From Lachnospiraceae bacterium (GTDB lineage: Bacteria; Bacillota; Clostridia; Lachnospirales; Lachnospiraceae): DNA of 7,353 nt. The stretch covers positions 1 to 7,353 of the forward strand of contig JAAVAG010000159.1 of assembly GCA_014804185.1 (NCBI GenBank). Reading direction: 5' to 3'. The notes beneath the pieces are model-generated. The model had not been told where the DNA came from. It saw nothing but the letters and a program-made list of their open reading frames with translations, and ran no database searches. The translations under genes and the position numbers were made by a program. Every line of letters begins with the position of its first letter. The first letter of the stretch is position 1. Positions 5,657-7,353 of this stretch are shown here, piece after piece.

Positions 5657-7141
5657 ATGGTATGGATTATGTATAAAAATCTGATACGCGGGCTTGGCAT
5701 CTGTATGGCTGTTGTCCTGGCCGGCGCCATGGTGTGGGGAACCGGCATACAGGTAAGCGCTCAGTCCAATTTTAACAGTTATACCTATGACGAGTGGGAT
5801 GATTCCGTGGCCGCGCCGGCCAGTTATCAGCCGGTATTTTCCAGAAACGGAATAGAGATCGGGGCGGGAGCCTTTAACACACCGCAGGATCTATTCATGG
5901 ATGCCGACGGACATCTGTATGTGGTGGATACGGGAAACAACAGGATCGTTGTGCTGGATGCCGAACTCAACCTGCAGGAGATTATGGAAAGTGTGCGGAT
6001 GAACGGCGAAGAGATTCCGCTGACGGACATCGAAGGACTGTATGTGACGGAGGAGCACGTCATGTATGCGTCGCAGACTTCAGCGAGCAGAGTCCTGGTT
6101 ATAGAGGACGGAGAGGTAACGGCGACCATCGAAAAGCCGGTCAGCAGCCTGATCGCGGAGGACTTTATCTTCGCTCCCACAAAAATCGGGATTGATATAT
6201 ACGGAAGAGCCTATGTACTGTCCAAGGGCTGCTACAGCGGTCTGCTGCAGTTTGATGTGGACGGCAGTTTTATGGGATTCTTCGGAGCCAACAAGGTCGA
6301 GGTCACGGCGGATGTTATCTTTAACTATATGTGGAAAAACCTCCTGTCGGACGCACAGCGGGCAGCCATGACAAGTATCCTGCCCATTGAGTACTCCAAT
6401 GTGGACTGTAGCAGAGACGGTTTTGTGTATACCTCCACGGTGGGAACACAGCTTCCCAAAAGCCAGATTAAAAAACTGAATCCCCTTGGAAATAACATCT
6501 ATTACGCCCTGGGGAATGCGGAATTTAACTTTGGGGATGAAGAGTTTTCCTATACAAAGGGCAAGGTAAATTATCCCTCCTTTATGGATGTAAAGGTGGA
6601 TGAGGACGGATTCATCTTTGCCATCGATCTGACCAGCGGCAGAATTTTTGAGCGGGACCAGGAGGCAAATCTCATCGGCGTGTTCGGAGGAATGGGCAAT
6701 CAGCTGGGAACTTTCCAGACACCGGTTGCGGTGGAGGTGTACCAGGGCAGGGTGTATGTGCTGGACCGTGGGAAAAGCAATATAACGGTCTTTGAACCCA
6801 CAGAATACGGGGCGCTGGTGGAGGAAGCTACGATATTGTACAACAACGGACTGTATGACGAGTCCAGCGCGGCATGGCAGCAGGTTCTGGCCAGAAACGC
6901 CAACTCCACACTGGCCTACAACGGCATCGGCAAGGCCTATGCGCAGGCAGAGGAGTATACGGACGCGCTGAAGTATCTTCGCTACAGTGGAGACAAATAC
7001 AGCTACTCCAGATCCTTTAGTAAAAACAGGCTGTTGGTGATCAGAAAGTACGGCCCCTTTGCAGTCATTGGACTGGTACTGATCGTGATAGGCGTCAAAG
7101 TGGCAAAACGGGCGAAGAGGAGGAAAAAAGATGAGAGATAG
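5657..7141 (+). CDS. Exported NHL-repeat/TPR protein with C-terminal membrane anchor
   Basis: Function unknown; the structure is readable. It has 494 residues from the 5657 ATG (490 from the ATG at 5669, equally possible). A signal peptide covers about residues 1-35, with a likely cleavage after V-S-A (33-35) before Gln36. NHL-type beta-propeller repeats follow: a clear one at about 73-101 ('P-Q-D-L-F-M-D...L-Y-V-V-D-T-G-N-N-R'), another at about 306-344, and one at about 356-382 ('V-Y-V-L-D-R-G-K-S-N-I'); the blades between are less regular. A TPR-like helical region lies at about 385-455. A single membrane helix (about 465-480) and a Lys/Arg-rich tail end the protein. The propeller and TPR are thus predicted outside the cell, anchored by the C-terminus. 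NHL propellers often bind proteins or sugars, and some relatives are lactonases, but no catalytic residues can be assigned. It sits between the permeases and a YIP1-like gene, suggesting an accessory or scaffold role. Confidence 0.85.
   Translation: MVWIMYKNLIRGLGICMAVVLAGAMVWGTGIQVSAQSNFNSYTYDEWDDSVAAPASYQPVFSRNGIEIGAGAFNTPQDLFMDADGHLYVVDTGNNRIVVLDAELNLQEIMESVRMNGEEIPLTDIEGLYVTEEHVMYASQTSASRVLVIEDGEVTATIEKPVSSLIAEDFIFAPTKIGIDIYGRAYVLSKGCYSGLLQFDVDGSFMGFFGANKVEVTADVIFNYMWKNLLSDAQRAAMTSILPIEYSNVDCSRDGFVYTSTVGTQLPKSQIKKLNPLGNNIYYALGNAEFNFGDEEFSYTKGKVNYPSFMDVKVDEDGFIFAIDLTSGRIFERDQEANLIGVFGGMGNQLGTFQTPVAVEVYQGRVYVLDRGKSNITVFEPTEYGALVEEATILYNNGLYDESSAAWQQVLARNANSTLAYNGIGKAYAQAEEYTDALKYLRYSGDKYSYSRSFSKNRLLVIRKYGPFAVIGLVLIVIGVKVAKRAKRRKKDER
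7118..7123 (+). promoter_or_regulatory. Strong ribosome binding site for the YIP1-like gene
   Basis: AGGAGG lies 7 nt before the ATG at 7131 and inside the end of the NHL protein gene, where it also encodes part of that protein's basic tail. Confidence 0.8.
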
Positions 7142-7353
7142 AAAGACGGCAACCAATCCTTTTTATACGATCATGCACCCTTTTGACTGTTCCTATGACA
7201 TCCGTTTTAAAGAAAAAGGAAATCTGTGGTTTACTGTGGCGATCCTGGTACTGCTCTTTCTGACATCCATTTTTCAGCGGCAGAATACCGGATACATATT
7301 TAATGACAATAAACTGAGCGATCTGAACACGGTGCTCCAGTTTGTTGGGGTGG
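7131..7353 (+). CDS. YIP1-family-like membrane protein (N-terminal part)
   Basis: The window ends after 74 codons, so the gene is incomplete at its 3' end. The start is set by the strong AGGAGG site and overlaps the NHL protein gene by 11 nt in another frame, a sign of translational coupling. The fragment has a polar N-terminus, then 'F-Y-T-I-M-H-P-F-D' and a Phe-Lys-Glu-Lys-Gly segment (residues 11-30), then a hydrophobic helix at about 32-49 followed by 'Q-R-Q' and an 'N-T-G-Y-I-F-N' stretch. A 'HPF...G' lead-in before the first helix resembles bacterial YIP1-domain proteins, small polytopic membrane proteins of unknown role that I recall being encoded next to NHL proteins and sugar importers in Firmicutes. 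The assignment is from resemblance and context. Confidence 0.65.
   Translation, partial: MRDRKTATNPFYTIMHPFDCSYDIRFKEKGNLWFTVAILVLLFLTSIFQRQNTGYIFNDNKLSDLNTVLQFVGV

Overview
The window looks like chromosomal DNA from a Gram-positive anaerobe of the Clostridia, probably Lachnospiraceae. This is inferred from strong AGGAGG-type ribosome binding sites, an ABC importer without its own ATPase gene, the protein style, and GC-rich genes next to a sharply AT-rich promoter region. No rRNA, tRNA, mobile element, CRISPR array or phage gene is visible. Every supported gene lies on the + strand.

Positions 1-782 hold the last 31 codons of a gene that seems to end in a membrane anchor, then a complete thymidylate kinase gene. 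A strong intrinsic terminator (824-861) closes that unit. The 272 bases between the kinase gene and the next start (783-1054) hold this terminator, two near-identical TTACA-N2-TGTAA dyads whose centres are 32 bp apart, and a good sigma-A-type promoter (983-1011).

From 1055 to the end runs one tightly packed operon: a 931-residue solute-binding protein with two putative carbohydrate-binding-module-like domains ahead of the binding domain; two MalF/MalG-type permeases; an exported NHL beta-propeller/TPR protein with a C-terminal membrane anchor; and the start of a polytopic protein resembling the YIP1 family, cut by the window edge. Gaps are 4, 11 and 21 nt, and the last junction overlaps by 11 nt.

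Taken together, the operon probably encodes a carbohydrate importer. The binding protein captures substrate, the two permeases form the channel, and an ATPase encoded elsewhere (MsmX/UgpC type) would power it. The NHL/TPR and YIP1-like proteins are not standard importer parts, and their job is unknown. They suggest a larger membrane-surface assembly. The least explained features are these accessory proteins, the unusual binding-protein architecture, and the paired dyads, which match the TACA-N2-TGTA operator core of BlaI/MecI/CopY repressors rather than a usual sugar-regulator site.
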